Source: Crocodylus rhombifer (Eukaryota > Chordata > Crocodylia > Crocodylidae). Taken from it: a stretch of 64,000 bases of DNA. The notes under the pieces are model-generated. The model did not search any database. It had not been told where the DNA came from and saw only the letters and a list, made by a program, of their open reading frames with translations. The DNA lies in assembly GCA_038503035.1 (NCBI GenBank), contig JAVSML010024313.1:1-64000 (forward strand), read 5' to 3'. Position numbers and translations under genes: made by a program. Below are positions 1 to 11,653 of this stretch, in pieces; the first letter of the stretch is position 1; each line of letters opens with the position of its first letter.

Positions 1-130
1 GGTCCCTTCCGACTCTAGCTACTATGAAACTATGAAACTATGACTCCCTCACTACCGCCTGAATAGAAATGCTGCTGCAACTGTCAGGCAGTTGTTTTTA
101 AACTTGGACTAGAACATAGGCGATGTGTGC
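1..130. repeat. Fragment of a dispersed repeat
   Basis: Positions about 50-115 resemble 51080-51145: both carry agaaatgct, then a caggcagtt block, then a ttttaaac run in the same order. This marks a dispersed repeat of unknown class cut by the left edge of the window. No coding sense was found. The family was not identified. Confidence 0.35.
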
Positions 131-1661
131 CCCACCTGCCCCCTTGTGAGCACTGATGTCCCCCACTCAACAACAAGTGCTCAGGCTGGTAGTGGGGCGT
201 GGAGAGTGCTAGTGTACCCCTGGAAATTGGCTCCCCCCTGGTTGCCAGCTGGTTGCTGGGGAATGCCCCACCACCCCGGTTGTGCCCCACTGGTGCCACC
301 CACACACTCGGAAAACACCAGTTGCCCATGGACCAGGAATTAAAGGGGGGGTGCACCCCCTCCCCGGATACACCCCTGACTACAACTTCAGTGATGCAAC
401 TATGTAGCTTGGTGGGGCAGTTTCTTTCCCCTGCTGAACCTCTGCTGCTGGGTTGAGGATTTGCCCTACAGCAGAAAAACTGGTAGGTATCAAGTGCCTT
501 GTGGTGTCATGAGTAGGAAGGACCACAGACTCTTTCTCCTTCATCCTGGTGCGAGCAGAGACAAAATGCACTCTCCATGGTACAGAGGAAGACCTGATAT
601 AAGCTTGCTCTAATCAGGATGAGCTGCTTACAGTTCCCCCTTTGTTGTTTTGTCACCTTTGGGAAGCATTTCAAGCACAACTGCTGCAACAAAGTGCAAA
701 AGCATTTCCTTAAACAAATTACCAGCCAACCGCAGGCTCTGAGCCAAAAGAAACATTTGTAACCTTCAGCTCTCCCCTCACCAAACACAATTGAAATGAA
801 TGAATATCTTATGAAATGCACTAGAGTGTTTGCAGCCTTCCTGTGGCTTTTGCATTCAGCTTTGTTAAGTGATCTCTTGTCTTAGGGGTCAAACCAACAT
901 CCACACAGACAAGGATGGGAGTGAAAAGAACAGCAAAGACATTCTACATCACGATCATGTTATTTGCTATACAAGAGAAAATTTTAATTCTTAATATTTT
1001 AATGAATGTTGTGCCATAGTGAAGGGTGTAAGGGGTTTGGAATATTTAATGTGATATTTGATATCTGTACAAAGCGTGACTGCACTGGAATAGGAAACAG
1101 TCTTTCTTTAACTGTTTGTTGCCACACAGTGCCATTCTTCAAGTCTTCACTGTCAGAATTCAGGCCCCAGTCATGCAAGGATAGACACATCTGTGGCCCT
1201 GCACTCATATAACTACTCCCATTCATGTCAATGGTGCTAGTCAAGAGAGTAAAGTTATGAGTGAGTGAAAATCTTTGCAGGACCAGGAATCAGTAACATG
1301 CAAAGAGTGAAAATATCCAGTCTCACTCCATAATTAGTGAAAAGTGTAGTTTTACAGGTGGTTTTGTTGCTAACACCATAAGATTTCATTGTTACAGAAG
1401 CAAGTACATTTGTTACTTTTAACTGATTATATGATTTCAAAGCTTACTATGTCCCTTTCATATTTTTCAGCAAATACATGATAGAAATACTTTTATCCAT
1501 AAGTTCTCTATTATAGAAAGAGATCACACTCTCTTTCTCATCTTCTCTTACTCTGTGCATGATATAATAACAGTAATACCTATTTCTTAGGTTCCTGGCA
1601 GACATTAAAACAACGGTGCATTTGGAATTAAAAGAATATTAAGCCCCATCCCAAACATTGT
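131..1661. other. Unassigned sequence
   Basis: Apart from a GC-rich patch at 130-360, this is AT-rich sequence without a recognisable gene, exon or repeat family. The open frames of 60-104 codons here show no domain signature. Confidence 0.4.
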
Positions 1662-1669
1662 GCCTTCTG

Positions 1670-2493
1670 TAGGGGTGTGTGAAATGGGCCGTATTCAGTT
1701 CAGATTCAGATCTGGATTCAGCCCAAACTAGGGACAGTGATTCCATTCATTGATTTGGATCACTGTCCCCAATTCAATTTAGCTAAACCTGAATCTGAAG
1801 ATTTGATGCTGATTTGGCGAATCGGCAATTCGGCCACAGACACAGCTTTAAATGTTTTTTCTACATATCATGAGGTATCAGCATGGCTTGTGAATGCTAC
1901 AAGGCTGGGGCAGATGGAGCATCCCACAAGAGTGCAGGGTGGGGCACGTGCTTGGCAGGAAACTCGGAAATGGACCGGAAGTACTTCCAATGCACTTCTG
2001 GGTCCACCGGGGAGTGCACTGGAAAGCCCACCCATGACCCCCTGGCTCAGCGACTGGCCACAGGGGGACCCAGGGGGACCCCCCTCCCCCCCCAGATCCA
2101 GGAGGAAACAGTCTCTGAGCCAGAGAAGTTTGGGCCCCCTGTCCCTGCACACTCCCTGGCGAACCTGGAAGTGGACTGGAAGTGCTTCTGGTCCACTTGC
2201 AGATCTGCTGCCAAGCGCACTGGGGAGCCCCCATGCTGCTGTGGGACACTTCATCCACCCCCCCCATCGCAACATTCATGAGCTGCCCAGTACCTCAAGG
2301 TATGTAAAAAAAACATTTAAAGCTGTGTCTATGTCCAAATTGCCAAATCTCTCCAAATCCATTTGAAGGGTTCCGATTCAATTCGGAGAAATTAAAGGGT
2401 CTCCTGATTCAATTTGGATTCAGAGATTCAGCCACTAAATCAGGCCAAATCTCCTCCAGATTGAATCAGGGATTAAAGCTTTGCATACCCCTA
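1670..2493. mobile_element. hAT-like non-autonomous DNA transposon with long inverted repeats
   Basis: The element begins taggggtg and ends taccccta. It is flanked by gccttctg at 1662-1669 and gcctcctg at 2494-2501, an 8-bp target duplication with one mismatch, as hAT transposases produce. Beyond the tips, subterminal blocks are also inverted: cacagctttaaatg near 1840 recurs as its complement near 2310-2330, so much of the 824 bp can fold on itself. The GC-rich centre (1900-2280) gives several overlapping open frames on both strands, and none shows a transposase motif. Assignment to hAT rests on the 8-bp duplication and the tips, not on coding sequence. Confidence 0.7.
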
Positions 2494-2501
2494 GCCTCCT
2501 G

Positions 2502-3472
2502 CTATGCCAGACCAGCTCCCAAAATAGCACTGTCCATCTATGCATGGAATGAGGCACTATGGGAAAAAATGTGATTTTCTCATCAATGATATGGCTGCTG
2601 TGACTCTTCAAGGCAGCAAGCCTTGGGTTCTAGTCAGGACGTTTGCTCCCAATGAGGCAGGAACTTCTACTCTGCCTTCTATCCATTCTAGCTGATAACT
2701 ATTAAATGCAAGAAGCAGTAGCCCAAGTTAAGAAATGACAGAATTTATGTTGCCCGTGAAAGCTTGACTCAGCCTTCCTGTTCATAAGCATTGTAATGGC
2801 CTGCTCTCAGGCTGTTTCATGCTACAGAATCCTGCCTCATTCAGTGCACAAGATGGGCCTAATACACTGATAAATCAGGATTATGCAATGGACACTTGTC
2901 TCATCACAGAAGTTGGAAGACTTCTAGTGTGTGCAGCAGGGGAATGCAGAAAGTATGTTCTCATAGTTGAAAGCACTTGCATGACACTCTAGAGAATTGA
3001 ATTCTCTCTCTGACTCTGCCAGAGAGTTCCTACGTGATGCTGGACAGGTCACTTAAGATACAGACAGATGTAACAACTGTATTAATGGCAAAGGATGCCA
3101 ACAGAAGTTGTTATGAGGTATTGCTTATGTCTGCATGATTCTGCCTGAATCACTCCAACTTTACCCCTGCTTCATTCAGGGTGAAAGTTGAAGCAATTTA
3201 GCTGACTTGTATTGCTACAGCATCATGCAGGCATAACGGATCATAGCAGCTGATGCACTCTCCCCACTGGCATCTCCCCCTGTCCTTTTAAAGCAATCAA
3301 AAGCTATATTTATCCCTATCCTTCAGCTGAGCTTCTTAGTCATGGTCACTAATTGTATTTTCCTTGATGTCTGGGTGTTTGACTTGAGACACTGGGCCCT
3401 GATTTGCAAAAATATTGAGCACTGTCAGCACCAGCTGAAGTCCAAGAGAGCTGCACTTTGAAGACAGAAAGT
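2502..3472. other. Unassigned; possible MIR scrap
   Basis: No gene seen. Positions about 3005-3060 (gagttcctacgtgatgctgg, then caggtcacttaa) resemble the body of a MIR CORE-SINE on the + strand, but the match is short. Positions 3380-3470 have the style of a common amniote repeat tail (tgatttgcaaaaatattgag). Confidence 0.3.
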
Positions 3473-3706
3473 GGGTACGTCTACACATTCATTAATGTAC
3501 CATAATTACGGTGAACTAAGTTTAGTACCTGTAATAACAGGTACTAATTTAATGCGCCATCATAGGCACTACTGCACACTAGCACAGATGAGCACTTTTT
3601 GTATGATGCATAATGAGCATTGGACTAAAGCTATTCACATTAATGCATTAGCACAGTTTTTGCCCACCACACCAATGCACATTAAGGATATTGTGTAGAT
3701 GCGCCC
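3473..3706. mobile_element. MITE with GGGTACGTCTACAC termini
   Basis: Left tip gggtacgtctacac and right tip gtgtagatgcgccc are inverted complements with few mismatches. Inside, attcattaatg and caatgcacattaa continue the inverted pattern. The element is 234 bp and has no coding capacity. The tips belong to the same GGGCATGTCTACA-type series as the Harbinger-like elements elsewhere in this window. No clean target duplication is visible. Confidence 0.55.
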
Positions 3707-5504
3707 AATGTTAAATAATGTTTATTACCTGAGTTTGCCTTAGTATCTCAAATTAGACACCCACAAATAGTAGTTATGTCTTATCTGAATCTTTCTGTAA
3801 AATGTGTGAGCACTCCTGAGTGAACACTGTCCACTTGTGCCCCAAATGAAATAAGAGTCCTATAGAAAAAAAAATGTGATTGTGATTGCGTCATCAAAGA
3901 CTATATTAAAATGCATGCACAAAGAATGGAGGGGCAGAAATTAAGGTTACCCAGGGAATCTTGATTCTGCCATTTCCTAGCTTTCGAGATTTTTGATCTC
4001 TTAGACTTAAAATTCATTTATCATAGTTCTGCATAATGTAATGTAATATAATAGCAGGGCTTTAAAATGGGACAGGTTAGGCAGTCTTAACGATGTAAGT
4101 GTCATGTCCAATCTAAAATGATATTATTCAAACCTGATAAAGAGTAAAGCCAAACCTATATAAAATAAACAAAAGCAGTGGAAGAGACAATAAAAAACAA
4201 CAACTAGGTACAACTCAGCCGGAAAGAATATTCTAAATTCTCATAAATTTAAGATGTAATATAGAGGAAAAAATAAAATAAAACACTTCTCTCCTTTCAA
4301 AGTATGTGAGTCCATCTATAAAATATTAATTTCTTCACTTGAGCATTGAAAAGAAATGGGGTATTTTCCTTTTTTTTCTTTTAAAAAAAGAAAAGTTTCA
4401 GGTCTCTTTTAGGAAACGTATGTAATAAAAGGAGGGATAAGTGAATTTGTGGTTTTCTTTATTTTTTTAGATGGATCATCATTAAAAATGAAGCTTTGAC
4501 TCTGATGGAACTGCATTGGACTGTGAGATATTAATGGAAAGCAAAGAGGAGGGGGAATCAACCAATGACTTTCCCATCTCATAAGCACAGCTTAAGAAAA
4601 AGAAATAAGAAAGTGGCGGGGAGGAGGGGTGGCAATTTGATTGGTTTCAAAAGAAAATGGCAAAAAGAGCACCTGTCCATTTCTAAATGAGGACTAGAAA
4701 GGAAGTTACATCCAAAAAGGGAAAAGTGGATTTGTTTCTCGCTTTTAGTATCTGTATTCATCTCAAGGGTAAAATGAAAATTGTTTCTTACCTTGCAAAG
4801 CTATGAGCCGCCACTTGATATCTATCATCTACAATAAAGGGAAGTGAAAGTCCATCTCAGAAAGGAGCTGGTTGGTCACTTGCAGGTTATAAATTGAGTT
4901 ACTAGAAGACTTGGGCAGCAAATGGTATTGTTTGTTTGTTGGTCTGTTTTATTCGTGGTTTTTTTAGAGAGTGGGGGGAGCAGTTGGTTTTTCCATCCCA
5001 TGAGAATTTTGAGGGCTCAAAAATATTTCCTCAGCCCAAGTCAAGACAAAAGGTTAAAACACTGAATATCCTCATAAACTGAAAAATCTAGGAGAAACGA
5101 GTCAAACAACTGAAACATCTTGTTTCCTTTCTTTCAAAATATTTCATTCTGATTTCAACATTTTTTCTGTTTAAAATCTAAATTAACTCAAATTACTGAT
5201 GTGCTGGATCAGACCCTCAGATTGACTTTGTGTGCTTACCCCTATGGACTGACCACACTCTACTCATCTAGCTGGTGGGGCCAAAGAGGTTGAGCACCAC
5301 TGTCCTAGTAGATATGAATCTATGTCACAAGGCAGTCCCATGAATGTATGTAAATGTAATCAGCTCGTAGCAGTAGCACTAATAACTGATGAGATGTGAA
5401 GATGGAACTAGTCTCTTTCCTGTAGAGGTTATGTGAAGCAGAGGCAATAGGAACTCTCATAAACAAGAATATTTTTGTGGATTATGGTATGACACTAGCA
5501 TTTC
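3707..5504. other. AT-rich unassigned sequence
   Basis: AT-rich sequence with many short A and T runs. No domain-bearing frame, RNA gene or identified repeat was found. Confidence 0.4.
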
Positions 5505-5645
5505 AGTGGCCTGGGTTTAATTCGAGCCTTTGTCATTGCTTTTATGGTGACCATGGGCAAGCAATTTAATCTTTCTGAGCTCCACTTCCCTGTCTGTAAA
5601 ATGGGGTAATAACATTCCCTTTGTCCAGCTTGTTTATTTGCAGGG
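5505..5645 (+). repeat. MIR (CORE-SINE) remnant
   Basis: The sequence contains gggtttaattcgagcc (a decayed Pol III B box) followed by the MIR body gggcaagcaatttaatcttt and ctgtaaaatggggtaataa. That order and wording match the ancient amniote MIR family in + orientation. It is an old, inactive copy. Confidence 0.75.
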
Positions 5646-5929
5646 TGAACTCCTTTGGTCAGGATTCTATTCAGTAGTGACATAGCCCTTTTCACTTTAC
5701 ATGCCAAGATGGCAGTTATCCAGCTGCTCAACTGCCATTTTTGGCACTTGCACTCATTTTGTCATCCTATTCCAGGTGCACTGTGGCCATGTATGCATCC
5801 ATGCAGCTACTCAGCATACACAGTTGGCTGTGTCCTAGTTGGGCAAGTACACAGCTGTGTATGTGCCTGTACTTGGTAAGCATAAGTCATAAAAACTGGA
5901 CCCAGAAAAAACTCATGAGTACCTGCCCT

Positions 5930-6240
5930 TAGACAGCAGAGGAGGAGGATACTGAATGCTTAGGGCACTTGTCCAGGAAGCAGGAGGTGCAGTTCTGGAT
6001 TCCCTTGCCAAAGGGGGGTTTCAATTTATATCTGTCCAACTTTCCAGAATGGTGATCTAACCACTGTACACTCCAGCTCTCTTTTTGAATATGGCCCACT
6101 GGGCAGCCAAGAGAGATAGGTGGGCTAACAGAAAGGCACACTCAGCTAAAGAGTGTGTAGCTCAATGAGATGATTGGCACTCTGGAAAGACAGAGACCAT
6201 ACATTCTAGCCTAGACCTTTGCTTCCAGAAACTCCCCTAC
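5930..6240. repeat. tRNA-derived SINE-like fragments
   Basis: Two degraded tRNA-like stretches are visible: gcttagggcacttgtccagg near 5958, and gtagctcaatgagatgattg with ggcactctgg near 6160. Between them, gatctaaccactgtacac (6052-6069) reads as a reversed tRNA-like segment. They look like pieces of a tRNA-headed SINE. Boundaries and family are uncertain. Confidence 0.35.
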
Positions 6241-6357
6241 TACTCTCTATCCATTTTACTCAATGGTTGTTAAATGCAAGGCAATAGCTCAACTTCAAGA
6301 GGAGGGAGGACTGAAGAGTGCTTGAACTGTCGCTTGGTCATTAGAGCACTGTGCTGA

Positions 6358-7553
6358 TATAGAACTATAGAATCATAGAAAATTAGGGTTGGAAGGGACC
6401 TCAGGAGGTTATCTAATCCAACCCCCTGCTCAAAGCAGGACCAGCCCCTACTAGATCATCTTATCCAAGGCTTTGTCTAGCCAAGTCTTAAAAACCTCCA
6501 AGGATGGAGATTCCACCACCTCTCCAGGTAATCTGTTCCAGTGCTTCACTACCTTTCTCATGAGAAAGTTTTTTCCGAATAGCTAACCTAAACTTCTCTT
6601 GCTGCAACTTAAGACCATTGCTCATTGTTCTGTCATCTGCCACCACTGAAAACAGTTTAGCTCCATCCTCTTTGGAACCACCATTCAGGTACTTGAAAGC
6701 TGCTATTTAATACCCCCTCAGTCTTCTCTTCTCCAGACTAAAGAAGCCCAGTTCCCTCAGCCTCTCCTTATAAGTCCTTATAAGTCATGTGCCCTATCCC
6801 ACTAACCATTTTTGTTGCCCTCCACTGGCCTCTCTCCAATTTGTCTATATCCTTTCTGTAGTGGGGGGCTCAAAACTGGACACAGTACTCCAGATGTGGC
6901 TTCACCAATACTGAATAGAGGCCAGTAATCACTTCCCTAGATCTGCTGACAACACTCCTACTAATGCAGCCCAGTGTGTCGCTCGCCTTCTTCACAACAA
7001 GGGCATACTGCTGGCTCATATTCAACCACTGTAATGCCCAGGTCCTATTTGGCTGCTTAGCCAGTTGGTCCCCAGCCTGTACTGGTGCATGGGATTGTTC
7101 CCTCCAAAGTGCAGGACTTTGTAATTATCCTAACTGAACCTCATGAGATTTCTCTTGGCCCAATCCTCAGATTTGTCACTGTCTCTCTGAATCTTACCCC
7201 TATCCTCTAGTCAAGTGTATCTACTTCTCCACCCAACTTGGTGTCATTTGCAAACTTGCTGAGGGTGCCATTCTTCCTATCTTTCAGGTCACTGATGAAA
7301 ATATTAAACAAAACTGGCCCTAGGACTGACCCCTAGGGCACTCCACTTGATACCAGCTGCCAATTAGACATTGAGCCATTGATTACTACCTGCTGAGCCT
7401 GATGACCCAGGCAGTTTTCTATCTACCTTACAGTCTATTCATGCAATTTATACATTTTTAGTTTGCTTGTAAGAATGTTGTGGGAGACCATATCAAAAGC
7501 TTCACTAAAGTCAAAGTAAATCATGCTCACTGCTCTTCCCATTGTGTAGATGA
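6358..7553 (-). mobile_element. CR1 LINE, 5'-truncated
   Basis: Read on the minus strand, this is the RT C-terminal part and 3' tail of a CR1 retrotransposon. The tail at 6358-6385 holds the short tandem units typical of CR1 ends (repeats of tcatagaa on +). Upstream, minus-strand frames show a CR1-style RT core: a block reading [12 protein letters not shown], followed by a decayed FADD-type catalytic box (FANDTKL), so one catalytic Asp has become Asn. Near 7500 the frame reads DFSEAFDMVSHNIL. Multiple stops and frame changes show it is dead. The 5' part (endonuclease) is missing, as usual for CR1. Confidence 0.85.
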
Positions 7554-7943
7554 ATGTTCAGGTCTCCTTTGGGTCTAGGACCTACAAGCAATATCTGCTC
7601 CTTCCTGGCTTTGTGTTGGGCTGAAAGGTGGGATGCACCTCCTCTTGCTCTTTTGCCAGGCCCAAATTTTGGAACATACAATCAGTAAGTTACATATGTG
7701 TGGAGCCATGTATCTACCAGGCCAGAGCACAATCTACTGTGAATTTTCAGCAGCTATGTGGATGCTTGCACATGGACAGTGACCATGGAATAGGATCACT
7801 AACTGTGTGTAAGTGCCAAAAATCAGGTACACAACTGGATAACTTCCATTCGGGTGCATACAGTACAACAATTTGACCCCAGTTGTCTACATACCATGAA
7901 GCACAATGATGTTTTGATCTGGTTGAAGCTTGCAGCTCATACT
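7554..7943. other. Unassigned sequence
   Basis: No recognisable gene or repeat. An 82-codon frame at 7628-7876 lacks any domain signature. Confidence 0.35.
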
Positions 7944-8201
7944 GGGCACATCTACATGTAATGCTACATTACCGTAGCAATGCACAAGAGTGACATAGCA
8001 TCAGCAGGCACAAACCCTGATGCCATAGCTATGTTGCTGTAGCAATGCACTCCCTTGTTATGGCACATTGCTACGATGACATAACACCACCAGCACAGCA
8101 CAGTACGGGTTGTTACTGCACCCTCATTTAGTACTTCCAAAAGGACATACTAAATGATGCCACAGTAACAACAGTGCCATAGGGGGACGTGTAGCCATGC
8201 C
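7944..8201 (+). mobile_element. MITE, copy 1 of a pair (partner at 31182-31466)
   Basis: Left tip gggcacatctacatgta and right tip gacgtgtagccatgcc are imperfect inverted repeats. The interior (atgctacattaccgtagcaa, and the tttagtacttccaaaaggac stretch) recurs in inverse orientation at 31182-31466. Two independent copies in opposite orientation show this is a mobile, non-coding family. It has no frame with domain content. Confidence 0.65.
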
Positions 8202-8795
8202 TGCTGTAATACAAACAGAAAAGCCTAAGAGTAGGTTTACAAGAGGGCTTCATTTTCCAGGGCTAGTAATTCAGAAGCTTTCACCAGCACTGAATTCACT
8301 CCAAAAAGTTAAATATAAAATAAGGAAGGTGAGTCAGCAGACATTTTGGAAGTAAACTGGTCTTGGTTCAGACTCCAGCTGTGAATCCTGGTAGCAGTAA
8401 GTCTTTCAGCAAAACCAAGTGAGATCAGAACTAAGCCAGGATGGTGTGAGGAAGGTGATACATAATACCCACCCACCAACCTTAGAGGCTGGGTTCTTTA
8501 CCCACACATGCTGCTGTATTGCTGCCCTCAGATGGAATGTGAAGAGGGTTCATCCTGTCTTTGAAGCCTTTCGGCCCCAAGCCTTGCTTTTTCTGAGGCA
8601 TAGGATAACACAGCATGAGCCAAAAATGACTTGAGAAAGAAATCAGATTTGGTTTCTCTGCCTGCTGCTTTTCAGAGCACAGCAAATAATATTTCCAGTG
8701 ACTAGTTGCAACTGAGCCTCTACTGTGTTGGAGCTTCCCAGGACTGTATGGAGCACTGCTGCTGCCCGTTCCATTCAAGCTTATGCTCAAGATGG
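8202..8795. other. Unassigned sequence
   Basis: Nothing identified on either strand. The 115-codon minus-strand frame at 8482-8829 has no domain signature and runs into the LTR to its right. Confidence 0.35.
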
Positions 8796-8800
8796 GGGGA

Positions 8801-9952
8801 TGTGGCAGTGCACCTTTGGTGTCTGCCACTTCAAGGGCTGGAGCAGGCAGCCAACAGGTGCCTGATTAAGGCGGCCATTTTCAAACAAAGGTCAGCCAGG
8901 CAGAGACAGCAATTAGCTGCTGCAGATGAGGGAGCAGCAGCATCTGGCTCCCTGGTGGTATGCAACATCCTGGAGGTAAGGGCAGCAGCATGGGGGATGG
9001 CTTGTAGGCTCCTGGTCCTGGGCATGACCTAAAACTGCACCCTTCTCAGATAAGGAGGCCTGGTGGGACTTCTGATCATGTGGCAGCCCCACTCAAATAC
9101 CAGAACCACTCACCTCCCCAACGAAAGGCAGGTCAGGCCACCTTAATAACCTCTGCCCCCACAACACTGTGGGTAAGGGGGCCAGACATGGCTGTGGCCA
9201 CCTGAACCAACAGGGGTGAAAGACCTCGGAGGCCCCGGGGAGGGGATAGTTGTGTAGCCCCAGAGAGGGGGCGGTAGTGAGGGCCTGACATGGATTAAGA
9301 ATGAGGGTCAGCCTGAAAGGCAGACAAGGGGGTGTGCCAAGTAGGGCTGGGGGGTGGCCAGAAGGGCAGCACAAGGGCCAACCCCAAGGGGATCAAGTTG
9401 TAGGGTGTGAAAAGCCCAGTGAGGGGCTAGGGTGGAGTTAGCCCTCCATTTGGTGAATCAGCCAGCCACTACCCAGGTGAGGGTCATGGGAGAGGCCCAA
9501 AAGACAGCATGTCACCACCCAAGGCATGAGTCAGATAAGCCTGATGGTGTACGGGGCAACTCAAGGGAGCAGGGCAGAGTGAAGGGGGCGCAGTATCGTG
9601 CAGCGGGCAGAAGATCCTGTGAGAGGGGGTGGAGTGCAAGAGGCCCCAAGGAGAGGTGGGCAATATGAGTGTGTGAGTGAGTGAGACCTGATGAAGGACG
9701 AGGTTGACCCAGCTTTATGCCAGGAGCATAGTGACACAGTGGATACCATCTGAGAGGCATGGGCCATGGTGCAGGGGTGGTACGGAGCCATGGATCGTGT
9801 CCCCTGGCATTGGGGCATGTAATGGGCATCCTCTGGCATTTACCACCAGTTCATTGTTACAGCAAAGTCATGGCAGGAGAGACTGGGTGGACTGCCCCAT
9901 AGACAGGTGGGTGGGCTGACATGAGACTCGGCCCCAAGCTTGCCCCATCACA
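8801..9952 (+). mobile_element. Solo LTR (family shared with 26.7 and 51.6 kb)
   Basis: The unit begins TGTGGCAG and ends CATCACA, the TG...CA form of an LTR. It is flanked on both sides by GGGGA (8796-8800 and 9953-9957), a perfect 5-bp target duplication. Within it, a stretch near 9745 (ggataccatctgagaggcat) and the 3' third align in order with the units at 26741-27586 and 51603-52795. There is no internal coding region next to it, so it is a solo LTR left by recombination. It is GC-rich and has no coding frame. The parent element is unknown; a 5-bp duplication fits Ty3/Gypsy or several retrovirus groups. Confidence 0.7.
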
Positions 9953-10214
9953 GGGGAATATAAGGAACTTGTTTTAAAAAGGAAGTTCTTCAGCTTTTCA
10001 ACAGAAAAATGCTGTTGTTGCTCTGCATTGAAGTGCCTCACAGAACATGGTACAGCTGGGATTGGGAACTCACATCCAAGAAAGGCAAGAAGCGACATAC
10101 CTATGAACAATATGCCCTGCCAAAGGAAGTGCAGAATTGTAAAGCATGATGTGGAGTTGTCAGCTCCTCAAGGCAAGGATCATGTCTTCTGGGTGTATCC
10201 AGCACCTCAAGTGT

Positions 10215-10345
10215 TGGTTTTAGATGTGTTGGTCTAAGAACATAGGCAGACAAGTTTCTTTGGTTGGGAAGGTTCTTTTCCAACTAAATAGTTGGAAAAA
10301 TTCTTTGAGCTTTTAGACACAAACACCCTTCGTCAGTCAAATATA
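10215..10345 (-). repeat. Inverted copy of the Penelope-like element's 3' tail
   Basis: The complement of this block carries the same motifs in the same order as 19027-19141: gaagggtgt, then aaagct, then ccaactatttagttgg (ccaattatttaattgg at the tail), then aaagaa with cttgtctg. It is therefore an inverted copy of the element's own 3' end at its 5' side. Penelope-like elements are known for such terminal duplications, either direct or inverted. Confidence 0.75.
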
Positions 10346-10813
10346 TTTTCTAAGCCCGTGCAAGAAACACACCATCATTCCCAGAGGACTAAACACCTCT
10401 GACTGCAACACGCAACTCCAAATACGCTTACCAGCTATGCAGGAGAACTTCAGAAAAACTTAGAAATCATCTTCTTCACGTAACCTACGCCAAAAGAGAT
10501 TAACTCAAGAAGGAAATCAACACATGCTGCAACAACTTAAAAGAGATAAATCAGAATATCTTCCCATACATTATACAACATATACAAAAAGATGACCAAA
10601 GATTTTTTTACAACATCCATCCAACATAGAAAGAAGAAACAGAACCAATTACTACAGGAAAAACTTTCTCAGCCACTAAACAACCATCAGAGAAACAATA
10701 TCAATACTGTACAACATCCCAACCTCATACCCAATGAAAATGAAGGAACCAGTGTACCCTCTAATATTACCAATCTCTCCATGTACAAACTTAACAAAGC
10801 TGAAAAACATGTC
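10346..10813 (+). pseudogene. Penelope-like element, 5' part of the ORF
   Basis: This is the upstream part of a Penelope-like retroelement. A + frame (from about 10592) runs through a basic, Gln/Asn-rich N-terminal region to the start of the RT-side conserved block (NLSMYKLNKAEKHV). It is then cut by the LTR element at 10814. The same frame resumes at 16633 beyond the insertion, with no base lost apart from the 5-bp duplication. No start codon with convincing context could be fixed. Confidence 0.7.
10809..10813. repeat. Target-site duplication ATGTC, left copy
   Basis: ATGTC here is repeated exactly at 16628-16632, on the other side of the LTR retrotransposon. The 5-bp size is standard for Ty3/Gypsy integration. 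Removing the element and one copy rejoins the Penelope-like frame. Confidence 0.9.
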
Positions 10814-11613
10814 TGTGCCCGCTGGGCTTCACTCGCTTCTGAGGGCACCGCCCTCAGCATGTCGGCCCCGCCCTGTGACCCTTGAGGGCAAAACGGATGT
10901 TCTTTCACCGCGTCACCTCCCCGCTCTCGTCTGCCAAGTCTTGATGTATCGTCAATGGGGAGGAGTCGTCTGATGGGTTCTCGTTGCCCGGGTCCACCCG
11001 ATGGATGTACACGGGGTTCCAACCAACCCTTCTGGAGCTGACCCTGGGGGAGGTGGCCTGAGACTCTTCTTGCCTCTCCGCCACCTTCTTTTACCCTCTT
11101 ATACTCAAAGAGTCGAGCCTCTATTGTTATGAATCCGGCTCCAGACCCTCAGCCCCTAGGACCTGTGTTTCTAATGGGCTCAGGCATCCGCGGTCCTAGT
11201 GGCGACCCCACCCCGATCTGGCTCCTCCTTAGATATCCGCGTCGCCCTACCATGCCCCGAGTGCACCTGGCTCCGGTGGGTCCTCCGCGGTGACTTCCCT
11301 TCGCCACGATCCCGTCCAGACGCTGCCGCCAGCTCCTTCCCTCTGGCTCCTCCAGCTCTGGCTCCTCTTCCTTCCCCGGACTCCGCGGGACCTTGCCTCC
11401 CGCTTCCCCTGCCAGCGGATTTCCCTCTTCAGGGCCATCCACCCCCTCCATTGCAGCCGCCGCCGCTTTTATCTTCGCTGGCCAGCGTTCCACGCTGACG
11501 TCACCAGCTGGCCGCAGCTGTATAAAGAGCCGGCTCACGTGCCGCGCGGCTCTCCCTGAGACGCCGACTCCTGCTGCCGGTAAGTTTTTGTTGTCACCCC
11601 GGACTCTGGGACA
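10814..11613 (-). repeat. 3' LTR of the Gmr1-like element
   Basis: The 800-bp block starts TGTGCCCG and ends CTGGGACA on the + strand. It aligns along its length with 15781-16627 and is CpG-rich. Since the element reads leftwards, this is the 3' LTR. It lacks a block of about 25 bp that the right LTR has near 15990-16017. Confidence 0.9.
11496..11581 (+). promoter_or_regulatory. Outward (antisense) CRE-TATA promoter and splice donor in the 3' LTR
   Basis: A perfect CRE (TGACGTCA, 11496-11503) lies about 18 bp before TATAAAG (11521-11527). A donor-like ccg|gtaagt follows at 11580. All are on the + strand, opposite to the element's genes. The same three signals sit in the other LTR at 16510-16595. 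From this LTR a transcript would run into the element in antisense. Activity is inferred from motifs only. Confidence 0.5.
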
Positions 11614-11632
11614 CAACCCCCCACCACCAGTT
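11614..11632 (-). other. Probable polypurine tract
   Basis: Directly inside the 3' LTR the minus strand reads ggtggtggggggttg, a G-rich run in the place where plus-strand DNA synthesis is primed. It is interrupted by pyrimidines, so it is either decayed or weak. Confidence 0.5.
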
Positions 11633-11653
11633 GCCTTGTGGCGGTTCCCACAA

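Noticed and set aside
1737..2366. 209-codon + strand frame with overlapping minus-strand frames
   Set aside because: It is inside the hAT-like palindromic element, several frames are open at once, and no family signature was found.
3473..3706. Perfect TTA or 8-bp target duplication for this MITE
   Set aside because: Flanks agt and aat do not match, so the class is inferred from the tips only.
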